From positions 24,024,001 to 24,088,000 of the forward strand of contig NC_056428.1 in NCBI RefSeq assembly GCF_905147365.1: a stretch of 64,000 nt of DNA, read 5' to 3'. The DNA comes from Aricia agestis (taxonomy: Eukaryota > Arthropoda > Insecta > Lepidoptera > Lycaenidae). The notes below the pieces were generated by a model. It worked only from the letters and a program-made list of their open reading frames with translations. It had not been told where the DNA came from and did not search any database. The position numbers and the translations under genes are program-made. Of this stretch, positions 21,108 through 32,229 are shown one piece after another. Within the stretch, counting starts at the first letter, position 1, and each line of letters begins with the position of its first letter.

Positions 21108-21450
21108 AAGCTAAAGAGTTTTTCTTTGTTTGTTTGTTGAACGGGCTTATCTCAGAAAGTAGTTTCTGGGATAGGTCAGTAGTGGTCCGATTTGAAAAAA
21201 TATTTTAGTGTTAGATAGCTCATTTATCGAGGAAGGCTAAATATTATCATTCTAAGGGCCTGTTTCACCACTACCTGACAAGGCTATCCACCAATTAACT
21301 TGACAGAATATCAAGTATGGAGAATCTGTCAAAAAAGTTGTGAATAGCCTATTAGGCACTTTATCAGAAAGTGGTGAAACTGGCCCTAAGACTAATAGAT
21401 TCGAAGAAACAGAGGAAAATGTGGAAAAAACGGGGGAAATTATTTGAAAG
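21108..21450. mobile_element. Helitron fragment split by a MITE
   Basis: The left part reads 'gctaaagagtttttctttgt', 'gtggtccgatttgaaaaaat' and 'agctcatttatcgaggaagg'; the right part resumes with 'agactaatagattcgaagaa' and the inverse of TTCCCCCGTTTTTTCCACAT. These words occur in the same order, inverted, in the Helitron at 25102-25730. The M1 MITE at 21256-21386 separates the parts. Confidence 0.65.
21256..21386. mobile_element. Foldback MITE (family M1), well preserved
   Basis: 131 bp with ends GGGCCTGTTTCACCACT and AGTGGTGAAACTGGCCC and inner arms around CTATCCAC and 'gtatggagaatctgtcaaaa'. TAA on both sides (21253-21255, 21387-21389). It has the same core as 9486-9621. Confidence 0.88.
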
Positions 21451-22652
21451 AAATCTCACGAACTACTTACTTGTGCAATTTTTATGTTATTTGACACAGA
21501 TCAAAAGGAGACCACGTAAAGGATCATAGGCTATTTTTTGTAGGCTAGCCTAGTGCAACATAGAAAATATAAAAATAATTTCGAAGCAGAAAGTAGGCCA
21601 GATAATATCAGATGATGTCTTGGCGGTGATAACTTTTGATACCTTCTCTCTCTAGGGCTCCAAAATTGGTACTAGGCAAAAGAGCTGAAAATTTTATTTT
21701 AATTTTTCAACTCGAAAAGAAACATCTTATAAACAATGAAATATAATCCGGTCTGGTCGAGAATCTTGTTCGTTCCCAACTCCCTACAGCACCGATCGGT
21801 GCATTTTTAATACGAAACAACCATTACCCCGTTGTGAGTGAAATGACCTAAACAAATATATTTTTCTACGGAAAAAGGTAGGGTTGTACAACGTCCCTGT
21901 TTAAATTTCTATTTCAAAAATGTTCCTTAGCTAAAGCTCTTATTGACATCATATTACTAATGGGTATTACCAATTATTTAAAATAGCTAGCTATGCAAGC
22001 AGAAGATAGTTAAATATTTTATCTAATAATATTATTATTTATTTTGTATTAGTCTTGTTTCGGTAAACATATTATTTTGTCGTCAAGCGATGTTTTTTAG
22101 CTTACTGAAAGAAACTTTTCTTTTTCCATATTTGGTATTTCATTCAAAAGGTACTTTTATTATTATTTGCTTACAAAATAAATAAATCATTGTCTACTGT
22201 GAATAAACTACATTGATCGTAAAATATATAACCATAAATTGTTTTTTAACTTTGAGTGGCAGCCCTAGCAAAATCACCGGTTTAGATTTAAGCCCGTGTT
22301 TTAATGTTTTGGTTCAGGTGTAATTGGTGCATTTTTGTTAAGCGGCAATACTTATTCAAATTACATTTCGTGAGAGTTATGAGTGGATTCACGTTTTATT
22401 GCCAGCAATTACTCTTGATACTCCGCGAGACCTGTTATTTTGAATAGTTTTGATACTTTTTAGTGCATAACAACAGATTTTATGCGCTTCGTTCATGTAA
22501 TTATAGCTCAGGAAAGCGTGCAAAGGAACAGTTGTTAGTCAAAAGGAACGGGCAAGTACAGCGTCGTCGGTTTTCCGCTTATTAACGCGAGATTTGAAGA
22601 GTTCCTTATGTCAAAGTAACGGCAAGGATTAAAGTCATGTCGCGTAAGTGTA
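21451..22652. other. Unassigned stretch
   Basis: About 1.2 kb of AT-rich sequence in which I see no transposon end, gene or RNA. Confidence 0.5.
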
Positions 22653-22905
22653 AGTACCACTGACCTCTAACAGAGGTCAGTGGTAAGTACTCACATACGG
22701 TTTTGCTCGATCGAGCAATCACGTAGAGTAAAAACCACGGCTCGGGCTTTCGTCCACACATTCAGCATTGCTCGATAGTTTTACTCCAGTTCGAAGGAAA
22801 TTAGCTACGAATAATTGCCTTCGAGCTGTGAGTTTTGCGGTCCACACGGTGGTTTTTGCTCGATTTCGAGTAAAACTATCGAGCAAAACCGTATGTGAGT
22901 ACTTA
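22653..22905. mobile_element. Compound foldback element
   Basis: Two parts. At 22653-22690 GTACCACTGACCTCT and AGAGGTCAGTGGTAA form a near-perfect hairpin. From 22681 to 22905, AAGTACTCACATACGGTTTT and GCTCGAT are mirrored by ATCGAGC and AAAACCGTATGTGAGTACTT, with further GCTCGATAGTTTTACTC copies inside. Likely a MITE with a second foldback fused to its left end. No coding sequence. Confidence 0.7.
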
Positions 22906-23262
22906 GCATAAGCATGCCTTTAAGGGTCAATGAGGGTGTTTGAAATTCTATTTTGCCGCCGCTATGTAGACTTAGGGTATAACGTGTCAAACTGCTGTCA
23001 TATGTCACGATATAGCTGTCATGTTTTATAATATATGCCTATTTGATACGAAAGAACATAGGGCTACATAGCGGCACCGTGGCAAATATAATTCCAACAC
23101 CCTCATTCAGACCGCAATAAATACATAACAGAAAAAAAAACAGTCCGTCAATCACACGTTACACGATCATAAATCATTCTTTCGTCAGTCTGGATACGAC
23201 TGATGCGGAGTGCGAGAATGACCGTGTTACCGCACTCTTAAATGCTTTCGACTGAAATATCA

Positions 23263-24028
23263 ATAATAATAATAATAATATAATAATAATAAGCCCGCAG
23301 GGCAGCTTGTGGCGAGCTGTTGGGGAGTAGCGACCCCACGTACCCGAGTGCTCCCAGGGAAGCCCCTGTTCTCCATCTCCGGCTTGCCTTCACTAGCCGG
23401 CTGGAGTTAACACTGACGGAGAATCAGGCCCTACCTCTGCCTTGCCTTAACCGGCCGGTCAGAGTGGAGTCGCGAGAGCTTCGGCTCCGCGGGAGGATGT
23501 GAAGCGTAAGTGGCGAGTGGGCGACGTGATGGGACCCTCTGAGGGTGCAAATGATCGGCGTTTAAAGTCCAGCGACACCTCTCCTGCCTCAAACCACTCT
23601 GTCAATGTTGCCGCCTCGGTGCACCGTGCGTGCGACCATTTTGAGGGGCCCATTCAAAGAGTTGGCGAGTCACCGTCTGCCAACTTTATGATACATATTT
23701 CCACGTTGTATCGGCAGACGCCATAGTCCTTCCATACCTCCCGGTTACCCAGTCCACTAGCACCTCACCCCCATAGCCCGGTCTCATTTTAATTTTCCAT
23801 TCCCTGCAATAGTCCTACACTGGCCGCTGGCTCTCCTTGGGCGTACTGTCATAGTGCGGACAGGGAGAGTCGCCGGCTAGTGTCACATTACATTTAGATT
23901 AAAACTGTGTTACGGGGCCTCTACGTGTTGGCTTCGGCCCCACGCATGCCTTCCAAAGGTCCGGGATTTAATTGTCCGTGAGCAAGGAGTGCTTAACACA
24001 AACATAATAATAATAATAATAATAATAG
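23263..24028 (+). mobile_element. GC-rich element between TAA repeats
   Basis: About 715 bp (23288-24003) of GC-rich sequence sits between a TAA run at 23263-23291 and another at 24004-24028. Landmarks are 'agcgaccccacgtacccgag', 'tcccagggaagcccctgttc', GCCGGCTGGAGTTAACACTG and 'ttggcttcggccccacgcat'. It is probably the 3' region of a non-LTR retrotransposon, or a SINE/LINE composite with a TAA tail. Frames of 60-75 codons here have no motif. Clade not determined. Confidence 0.5.
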
Positions 24029-24376
24029 CTCCCACACCGGTTTCGGTGGCGATGGCCGGTTTCATTGAAACCAGGCCAGCTACGCAGGAATAATTTTATA
24101 GTGCCCAAGTGTGTGCGCAGTACACAAGAGCACTCTCTATTCCTTTACTCTCATAACCCAGTGGGACGGAAGACCGACACGACCGGCGAGACATCAGGCG
24201 CAGGACCGACTTTTTACATGTGCATTCGACGCATGGATCATCTTACTTGTCTGACAATAAGGTGATCAACCTGCATTGTCAACCAAACTTGGAATTTACA
24301 TGTTTCCAACGCGGGAATCGAACCCACGACCTCCGAGTCAAGAGCCGCGCTCTATATCACTAGACCACGGATGCGT
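24029..24376 (-). mobile_element. tRNA-derived SINE, second family
   Basis: On the minus strand the head holds TGGTCTAGTGA (24357-24367; nine of eleven A-box positions) and GGTTCGATTCC (24314-24324; perfect B box). The body runs through CGGTCGTGTCGGTCTTCCGT and 'actgggttatgagagtaaag' to AAACCGGTGTGGGAGC and an (ATT)n tail at 24004-24028, shared with the adjacent element. The 66-codon plus-strand frame here is antisense to the SINE and not a gene. Confidence 0.82.
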
Positions 24377-24732
24377 TATTCAATGTCCAATATTCAATAA
24401 TTTAATCCACGTAGATTAAATCAAAGATTAATATCGAAACTTACTAATAATAAACATTAATTGACAATCCTAACGATGTGGTTTGGCGGCAAAGCGACAA
24501 ATACGGACGAGAGATGATTTTGGAGAAACCAATAGTTTAGACCTGAGCCGTAAGCGGCAAACATTGTGGTGATGAAACATGATTCATCCGTAATGTTGAC
24601 TACATCAGCGTCCTAGTTATTGTACAGTCGGGTAGAGAATTTGAAGAGTAAATTGCATTAATGCTTTTGAAAGACAGTTCATTTAATATTGTATGATGTA
24701 TCATCCATTCATCGCATATAATATTTCAACAG
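24377..24732. other. Unassigned stretch
   Basis: Nothing recognised between the SINE head and the hAT-like MITE. Confidence 0.45.
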
Positions 24733-24932
24733 CAGGGCTAAAATGGTCACATTTAGCAATTCCTGTAAATCAATTCAACAAATGAATTGTTAAAACTGTC
24801 AAACTGACAAATGTCAAATCAGTACAAAAATACAGAAATTAATTGCAAGCAGAGTTGCATTTTGCGATTTTAGAAAAATGAATCATATTATGATTCATAT
24901 CATGATTCTTCAAAGCGACCATTTTAGCCCCG
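24733..24932. mobile_element. hAT-like MITE
   Basis: CAGGGCTAAAATGGTC at the left and GACCATTTTAGCCCCG at the right are inverted termini; the interior has palindromic ATGAATCATATTATGATTCA. CAGGG ends suggest hAT. No 8-bp duplication was recovered. 200 bp, non-coding. Confidence 0.6.
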
Positions 24933-25101
24933 CAGTACTTCAGTATGCTTCGTATTTTCACTAGATTCGTTTTTACGTTAACGAGCCGAAATTCGTTTAT
25001 CGTGCAGTATATTTAATAAAGGACTACTACATTATTCTTTAAAGGACATAGGACAGTTTTTAAGTATTTTCATACCAAATCCATACTAATAATATTATAC
25101 A

Positions 25102-25730
25102 CTAGCTGTTGCCCGCGACTTCGTCCGCGTTAGCATAGTAGATCACATGCCAAGTCACAATAAATAATTTATTGTACAAAAATATTCAATATACAGAATT
25201 GACTTTCCTACGATTTTATTATATACAGATTTTTCGCGCGGCTTTGCTTGCGTAATTTAGGAATTTCACGCAACCGTACATTTTTCCGCAAAAAATAGCC
25301 TTTGTTCCTTAACGTCTTCATGTTTGCCAAATAACATAAAAATTGCTCCAGTAATAATTTTCTTCCGTTTTTTTCCACATTTTCCTCTATTTCTTTGCTC
25401 CTATTAGTCTTAGCGAGATAAAATATAGCCTATAGCCTTTCTCGATAAATGGGCTATCTAACACTGAAAGAATTTTTCAAATCAGACCAGTAGTTCCTGA
25501 GATTAGCGCGTTCAAATAAGCCCTTTCATATAATTTCCCCCGTTTTTTCCACATTTCCCTCTATTTATTCACTACTATTAGTCTTAGCGTGATAAAATGT
25601 AGCCTATAGCCTTCCTCAATCAATGGGCTATCCAACAGTAAAAGATTTTTTCAAATCGGACCAGTAATTCCTGAGATTAGCGCGTTCAAACAAACAAACA
25701 AACTCTGCAGAATTATAATATTAGTATAGA
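25102..25730 (-). mobile_element. Lep1-type Helitron with internal duplication
   Basis: On the plus strand it starts CTAGCTGTTGCCCGCGACTT and ends 'aattataatattagtataga', so it is a minus-strand Helitron between A and T. Inside, a segment containing CCACATTT, 'ctattagtcttagcg', 'gataaaat..tagcctatagcc' and 'cctgagattagcgcgttcaa' is present twice (about 25368-25526 and 25540-25690). Immediately to its left, 'atccatactaataatattat' is the 5' end of another Helitron, so it landed next to or inside one. Confidence 0.85.
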
Positions 25731-25930
25731 TGCAAAGACACTTTTGCATTATTACCTCTTCACGGTCAAACCGCTGGACCGATTTTGCTTTGAGTCCTGG
25801 GAAAGGACGTAGGATACTTTTATTAAGGAAAAATGTACGGAGCCCGCGCGATAAATGAATTCTGACGCCACGGTGGTGCGGGCGTCATTTAGTGTCATCT
25901 AACTTCAGCCGCTTTATCATGAAGAGTAAA

Positions 25931-26231
25931 CCATAAAGTTAATATACCTAGGTCGTAGCGGAATAGAGAAACAAAGGTGAGCAAGCGAGATGTCACTATC
26001 AGTAACACTGCGTGGTAAAAAGAGACGCGTGAGAGTACATAACAGCAGAACCAATTTTTTTCATCTATTTGACGTCCAGTTGGCACTTATCGGTACGTTG
26101 ACAATTTAATCTCTTAGAAAGATACTTGTGTAAGTGTATACGTAAACAAATTTTTACACACAGACGTAAATCGGTTTCGTTTGACAGCTCGAGATTGTTG
26201 CTCTATTCCGCTACGTATATTAACTTTATGG
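25931..26231. mobile_element. MITE with CCATAAAGTTAATATA ends, long form
   Basis: Inverted termini CCATAAAGTTAATATACC and ACGTATATTAACTTTATGG, followed inward by GTAGCGGAATAGAG and CTCTATTCCGCTAC. The middle contains 'actgcgtggtaaaaagagac', 'tttgacgtccagt' and 'cttgtgtaagtgtatacgta'. A shorter relative is at 30021-30263. Target duplication unclear. Confidence 0.75.
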
Positions 26232-26827
26232 AGTATCAGAGGACATCAAAATCATTATTCAAACGTAATCCGTTTCCTAAAATTAGGCATTTTATCCAAG
26301 ACTATTTATAATTTTTTTGTAATTGTATAAAATTCGAAGATTTAATACTTTCCCAGTAACATATTTTATTCATACAGTGTAATGAGGTAACACACGTAAA
26401 AAATTGAAATAAACATCGCAATAAAATAAATGTCCTTTGTTTAAATACATTAATTCGTAAATCGGCTTCGACGCCGGAAACAGGAAATGCGAACGGAAAA
26501 GGAGCTTAAAATTTAAATAGCGCATACCCTATATTTTTAAATGAAATACTTAAAAAAAGTATAAACAAAAATATAGTTCGTGGAATATTCATGCGTATAG
26601 AAACACATATAAACACGATTCGAATGATAATATACATTTTTTTATTTACTAACGAGAATGTAAATAAAAATTATATATCGTTCAAAGCGGTTTTACCAGC
26701 ATCATATCTCGTTTTTCCTCCTGGTTTGATTGTTCAATATTTTCTATTATATTTGTACGGATTTTTTTCTTTTGTTTTCTATCAGTTGCTTGAAAATGAA
26801 AAGCTTTTACTTACTTATATACTTTTA
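26232..26827. other. Unassigned stretch
   Basis: AT-rich. The 105-codon frame at 26591-26908 runs into a Helitron and is hydrophobic only because of T-rich composition. I do not call it a gene. Confidence 0.5.
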
Positions 26828-27304
26828 CTAGCTGTCCCGGCAAACGTTTCTTTGCCAGTTATTTATTTATATTTCAAGTATTTTGCCCGTATTATTTTAT
26901 TGAAGTAACTAAATAAGTATGTCACCATAGCAACGTCCATCGCTATCCCGTCGCTCAAACAATGGTCGCCGTCAGTCTCGAGTTGTAATAATTTACTATT
27001 AACTAGCTGTCCCGGTGAACTTCGTGTCGCTTTAAAACCTTCCCTGGACTTCTACGAATATTTTAAGACTAAAATCAGCCCAATCTGTTCAGCCGTATTC
27101 GAATTTTAGCGCGACTAACACATTTGAAAATCCATTTTTATATATAAGATTATTCAACAAATACACTTATCAATATAATAAGTACCCAATAGCCGATTCT
27201 CAGACCCACTGAATATGCATATGAAATTTGGTTAAAATGAGTAGGTAAAGTCGTTTCGGAGGAGTACCTACGCGATCTACCACGAGAATTTTAAATATAT
27301 ATGA
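26828..27304 (-). mobile_element. Helitron H-GCCGGG interrupted by another Helitron
   Basis: Plus-strand start CTAGCTGTCCCGGCAAACGT, through 'gtaactaaataagtatgtca' and ACAATGGTCGCCGTCAGTCT; after the inserted copy it resumes 'attcaacaaatacac' and ends near 'gagaattttaaatatatatg'. Comparison with the 15916 copy shows that its 'aataatagcaaatta' region was split by 27003-27149. Confidence 0.8.
27003..27149 (-). mobile_element. Short Helitron nested in a Helitron
   Basis: Plus-strand start CTAGCTGTCCCGGTGAACTT and end 'ccatttttatatataaga', 147 bp, between A and T. It has the same 3' signature as its host family but a different interior. Younger than the host copy. Confidence 0.82.
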
Positions 27305-27986
27305 TGACATACCTACAACTTTCTGTTTAAAACTGAGATGCCAGTGTAAAGAGTCACCATAGCTACAGCAGTTTCCCTCACACTTCAGTCCAATGATATT
27401 CTATGTTACTAACGTAACTAGATTGGAAGTTTACGGTAGCAACGCGTTGCCACTTCGAAGATGCCTGCAGGCATATCTCACATACATAATGACATAACGA
27501 ATATATGACTTGACATTGTCTTTTGAACAAAAAAGTGGTTACGCATTTCTGAGAATCTTTTGTAAGACATTGCTACTCTAGTATTTTAGAAACTCATTGC
27601 TTCAGTCAATATTAAAGATTTGCATTTGGCCCAAATAAAAAGAACATTGCTGTGCAGTTTGGCGAGCTATTAGAATATGGAAAAATAATTTGGTTTCAAT
27701 AAAGATTTTCACTATTAATATATCTATTATCTACGGTCGAATTGAGAAACCTATAACTCCTTTTTGGAAGTCGGTTAAAAAGTAACACTCGTTTTAAATT
27801 ATTTTAGGTTTCAGATGCTTCATTCCGTTTCCGTTGTCTGGTATCCGTAACGCAAGTCCTTCAGGTACTTAGCATGGGGACAGACCGACGTGGTGTGAAG
27901 TGTCCATAGATATTATTATTATATTATTATTCACTCCTGTGACAATGTCAGCCAAGTGCCACGAGATCCTCGTAGGTCGGTCACAA
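27305..27986. other. Mostly unassigned, with a repeat end
   Basis: At about 27748-27783 there is AACTCCTTTTTGGAAGTCGG followed by TTAAAAAG, the end of a common moth repeat whose opposite end is seen at 42568. Nothing else was recognised. Confidence 0.5.
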
Positions 27987-30012
27987 CTAGGGCATCGAAA
28001 CCCGGACCCAATTTCCAAAACCCGGGTTTTCGGGTATTTTTAAATGAAAACCCGGGTACCCGGGTTTTTCGGGTATTTTCGTGTTTTCTTAAAATTCAAA
28101 GATTAACGATGCGAAAATACTTTAAATATGATTTTCAGCGATTGCCAACACCTTTCCAGTAAAATACTGTTTAAATACCATACTGTGCGGTCACGGCAGT
28201 GCCCAACCAAGCCTCGAGTGAACGGGCACGGCCGTACCATACTTTTATAGAAGCGACTATTGACATCTCCTATTTTATTATATTATATTGGATCTTATCA
28301 AAGCTAGGGATTAAGATTTTCGGGTCAAGATTAAGTATTACAACAAGCGTCACCTCCAAATTACATAATATATTATTACATGTATTTGTATTTTATGAAA
28401 TATATAAAAATCTGTCAATAATTTTTGAAAACAGTAAATGGAAGAATAACCTTAATATAAAACGTATGCCAATAAATCTTAATTTAATCTTTTACATTTT
28501 TATTGCTGATTCTCAAGTTATTAATAATAGTTATTTAGCCCTTATGATGTTGGCATATAATATTATACCTGTAATTAAATGTGCGTGCCTAGTTTTTACT
28601 TGAATTTGCCTTTTGTCTGCCTTGCTACGGTATGAAGCTGAATGTTCTTTGCAATTTAAGGTAACTTTTCTGTCATCTAACTTACTGGGAAATCATAAAT
28701 TACTGAAAATTTTTACATTACACTACACCTCAAAGCTTTTTGTAGTCATTAGTTCTAGTCACAATAGACAAAATTCATGTCAGATATAATTGATCAGACC
28801 AGACCATAATATTATGGCAAATGCGGAAGGTTGCTTTTAATGAATTTGGAAGATTAACCCCATGGTTGGCATGCTGTTACACACAAGAAATTGTCTCTGG
28901 CGCTGGTGTTGGTAAAAAGTCTGCTTGTTATATTTCATCTCTATTCACTAAAATCACGTGTTTTAATAATTCCGCAGTGAGTATGACATCCACGGCCGGC
29001 TGAAGAAAGCCACCATTCGTCCTATTAGGTGTTATCAACATCAGTCTCTCAAGCAATGAAAAGCAATCTGCCGCATTTGCCAGACCGCAATACAAAAATA
29101 TGGATTCAGGTTATACTTGATGGAAACTCCCCGGCATAGTTTTGTCAGTTTCTAGGGGCTGGTTGCTTTGATTGCCTGTGATTGCTTTAGGAACAGTAAA
29201 ATTCTGAAAAGTGTTTTAATAATATGTTTTTTTAAATACGAAAAAATAAGCTATCATTATTCCATACACTGTCTTCAAAAATTCCTGACAGGTTTTTAGA
29301 TATTTCAAAAATACAATTATCCAGTAGACTTTGTTGTGTGTTTGGGTGTATTTTATCAGCAATTACGGTCCATACAAGTTTCAACGTTTTGTCACTAACT
29401 AGTGGCTGACTTTCCCATCATCAAAAGTCTACGATACTTTCAGCAGACTTAGAAGTAAGAACCCTTTGAAGCTGTCCATTCTTTATTTTGTAAGCCTTTG
29501 GTCACATAATAAACAAAACTGTGGTCAATCACTGAATGTTGATTGAAAATTATAAAATAAGTTTAACAAGACTTAGCTTCTATGAAATTTGAAAACTTTT
29601 TGCGAAGGATAGATTGTTTGAAGAGACTTGGTTTTTTTACATTGGATAGTTTTGGTAGGATTTTTAAAATAATATGTATTATTAATTATTATTAATAAAT
29701 ATTTTTATGACAATTAGTCTTTAATGCTCTTAAAACGAAACTTTTACTTTAAAATATTATATTTTGTTTAATTATGACCAATATAAATAATTAAACCATA
29801 CAATATGTTATAAAAATAAATAATTTGTATGTTAGTTTATTATAAATACCTTAAATTAGGTCTGGCCTTTATTAATTATCAAAAAAACGAAAAACCCGAA
29901 AAGCCCGAAAAACCCGGGTTCCATTTTTGAAACCTGGGTTATTTAATGATCCCCAAAACCCGGGTTCTCCCGGGTTTTCGGGTTTCGGGAAAACCCGGTC
30001 TCGATGCCCTAG
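27987..30012. mobile_element. 2-kb hAT-type transposon, decayed
   Basis: Inverted termini CTAGGGCATCGAAACCCGG and AACCCGGTCTCGATGCCCTAG. The first and last 130 bp hold many copies of AACCCGGGTTTTCGGGT in both orientations, a likely transposase-binding region. Flanks GGTCACAA and ACTCACAA match at 6 of 8 positions, in keeping with an old 8-bp duplication. A 134-codon frame (28199-28603) shows no hAT motif and no intact transposase is present. An inverted-repeat segment lies inside. Confidence 0.75.
28816..29081. mobile_element. Inverted-repeat segment inside the hAT
   Basis: GGCAAATGCGGAAGGTTGCT and AGCAATCTGCCGCATTTGCC are inverted, about 266 bp apart. The minus strand between them reads as fairly protein-like sequence broken by stops (TPNRTNGGFLQPAVDVILTA, later NHGVNLPNSLKATFRICH). 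That could be a transposase relic; the GGF-xxP pattern faintly recalls the C-terminus of P-type transposases. The identification is speculative. Confidence 0.35.
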
Positions 30013-30020
30013 ACTCACAA

Positions 30021-30263
30021 CCATAAAGTTAATGTACACTGCGTGGTAAAAAGAGACGTGTGATACATGACATCAGCACTATTTTTTGACGTCCAGTCGG
30101 CACGTGCCGCACGTTGACAATTTAATCATATAGAATTCATGTTCAATCATGCTTGTGTAAGTGTATACGTACACATATTTTTCACACAGATGAAAACCAA
30201 TTTTGGTTACGTTTGACAGCTCGAGATTGTTGCTCTATTCAGCTAGGTATATTAACTTTATGG
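30021..30263. mobile_element. MITE with CCATAAAGTTAATATA ends, short form
   Basis: Same termini and core as 25931-26231 but missing roughly 55 bp after the left end: the sequence passes from CCATAAAGTTAATGTA directly to CACTGCGTGGTAAAAAG. ACTCACAA occurs just before it and again five bases beyond its right end, an unexplained near-duplication at the edge of the older hAT. Confidence 0.75.
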
Positions 30264-30518
30264 TCAGAACTCACAACTCACTGTGACGGAAATGTCACAA
30301 TAACTTGCAAACTTCTATTGTGTTCCGATGTATGTAAATAGAGTCGCCTGCGGTACACTTATGAAGTTAGCCGCAAATTTTGGTCTCACTGTAAAATACA
30401 GTCAAGTTGAAATGCGCTACTCTGAGTTGAAGTTAATCGTGGTTCATGATTCATGTAACATATTTTTTTTTAATTTAAGGATTATTATACCATCTTATTT
30501 CCTTTTTACTGTGTTGTT

Positions 30519-30918
30519 AGGGTTCTGTACCCAAAGGGTAAAAACGGGACCCTACTACGATGTCTGTCCGTGTCTATCCGTCTATCTGTCTCCAGGCAGG
30601 CATGTCTCAAGAACCGCTGAAGCTAGACTTCTGAATTTTTTACAGATTGTGTATATCTGTTGCCGCTATAACAACAAATACTGAAGACAAACTAAATTGA
30701 TATTTAAGAGGGGCTCCCGTGCAACAAACGTGATTTTTTCAGCTTTTTTCGCTCTAATATCTATAATGGCAATAGGTAGGCACTTGAATTTTTCACACAT
30801 GCTTTTGTTATATGTGTACTTTAATAATATTAAAACAAAAAAGAAATTTAAGGTGCCTCCCATACAAAAAATATTTTTTAGCTTATTTTGCTCTGTATCG
30901 GTACGGAACCCTTCGGCG
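30519..30918 (-). repeat. Family A repeat
   Basis: Begins AGGGTTCTGTACCCAAAGGG and runs through 'gtctatccgtctatctgtct', 'aagaaccgctgaagctagac', 'gttgccgctataacaacaaa' and 'cctcccatacaaaaaatatt' to GTACGGAACCCTTCGGCGG. Both ends are recognisable. The 118-codon plus-strand frame crossing it (30328-30684) is a by-product. Confidence 0.8.
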
Positions 30919-31439
30919 GACTAGTATATCTGTATGTCAATCATCAAAATTGATTTAAGCGTGAAGAGGCAACAAATAGATAGACATACAGACATACAGA
31001 CACACTTTAACATTTCATCAATTGGTACGTATGAGACCCAAAAATTACTCCACTTCCAGTACACCCGTAAAAAGGCACAAAAAAGCGTAACATTTGTCAC
31101 AGTAGCACGTTAAAGTTAATAAGGCTCCATTACATGGGCGGAAACTAACAATTCGGTAATTTACGCCAGCTTTAAAGCCTTTTTAAGGCAGTGAAGCCGT
31201 TTTCCACAGCCGCCGTCACCGGGACGTCATCGAGAACAAGATGACGGCGCCGATTGCGTGACGTGTAGACATACATTTACCAGAGTAGACAGAACTAAGG
31301 AGTACCTCGAACTTAAACTGACGGGCGAATCTACGAGAGTTGGACGCGAGTACCACTTTCGACATGTTTACAATGCTGAGTAAAGCTCTCATTTCCTCCA
31401 AAAGCGGCGCCGTCATGCAGCGGCCGCTATACAATGGTG

Positions 31440-31572
31440 AATGACGTCACTAGAACGTTGTCCATATAAGCAATAATATGGTGCGGTTTCCTAGAGAACG
31501 GTATATGACTGCACCGTTCTCTAAAAAACCGCGCCATACCGCCCACATTGACAACGTTCTAGTGTCGTCATG
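31440..31572. repeat. Hairpin within the foldback cluster
   Basis: ATGACGTCACTAGAACGTTG and CAACGTTCTAGTGTCGTCAT are inverted, followed inward by AGAGAACGGT / ACCGTTCTCT around an eight- to ten-base loop. It contains a TGACGTCA palindrome. Confidence 0.8.
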
Positions 31573-31762
31573 AACCGCTGCATCATGGCCGCCACACGTG
31601 ACACGACGGCCCTGCTCTTTTAGGAAACCAGAGCTAATATACGGCGCGTGCCGGCGGATATGACATACTACGTCAAACGTGTAAATTTCGAGATATCTTC
31701 TGAGTCGGCCTACTCGTTAGTTCTGTTTTTTCTACATTTAATGTAGACAAGTGGCCGTCACC

Positions 31763-31903
31763 GTCACCGGGACGTCACCGACAAAAATTCAAATGAAATG
31801 GCACCTTATGTCCTAGGCTGGTTCCATTTTCTAACTGCATTGGTTTAACGACACATGCCACCGCTGCTTTGTAGTGGTGTAGAGCAAAATGATACGTATA
31901 TAT
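31763..31903 (+). repeat. 140-bp spacer, first copy
   Basis: Starts CGGGACGTCACCGACAAAAA, contains 'ggctggttccattttctaac' and 'gccaccgctgctttgtagtg' and ends 'gcaaaatgatacgtata'. An almost identical copy is at 32064-32194, lacking only 'ttatgt' and a few bases, which points to a recent internal duplication. Confidence 0.9.
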
Positions 31904-32063
31904 GTCGATTTAGCGATACGTACTGCCACCGTCATCGGGACATAATCGAAAACTAGATGACGGTGCCAACTTAGCGATACATACTGCCACTTGCCAGCGT
32001 CATCGGGACGTCATTGAAAACTAGATGACGGTGACAATTTAGCGATACATACTGCCATTGTCA
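31904..32063 (+). repeat. 61-bp units, forward orientation, first block
   Basis: Two to three forward units lie between the two copies of the spacer. The CTAG core of the unit is at 31953 and 32021, 68 bp apart because of a short insertion around 'ccacttgccag'. Each unit reads 'gtcatcgggacgtcat', 'aaaactagatgacggtg', 'tttagcgatacatactgcca'. Confidence 0.85.
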
Positions 32064-32194
32064 CCGGGACGTCACCGACAAAAATTCAAATAAAATGGCA
32101 CCTGTCCTAGGCTGGTTCCATTTTCTAACTGCATTGGTTTAACGACACATGCCACCGCTGCTTTGTAGTGGTGTAGAGCAAAATGATACGTATA
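32064..32194 (+). repeat. 140-bp spacer, second copy
   Basis: Second copy of the segment at 31763-31903, differing by a small deletion after 'aaaatggcacc' and one or two bases. It is followed by a switch to reverse-oriented units. Confidence 0.9.
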
Positions 32195-32229
32195 GGCCTA
32201 GGTTATAAAAAAGGAGTTTATTAATTTTT

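Noticed and set aside
24311..24376. True tRNA gene on the minus strand
   Set aside because: The tRNA-like part is the head of a SINE with a long body and an ATT tail.
26591..26908. Membrane protein of 105 residues
   Set aside because: Hydrophobicity reflects T-rich DNA; the frame runs into a Helitron.
28199..28603. 134-codon transposase
   Set aside because: Inside the hAT, but without the DDE residues or C-terminal dimerisation motif, and biased to I, L, N and S by AT content.
30013..30275. ACTCACAA pair as an 8-bp duplication of the short MITE
   Set aside because: The right copy is five bases beyond the conserved end, and the left copy coincides with the flank of the older hAT, so the match may be coincidental.
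31250..31600. CRE-type enhancer from repeated TGACGTCA words
   Set aside because: The words belong to the foldback repeat units; there is no adjacent gene or promoter to regulate.
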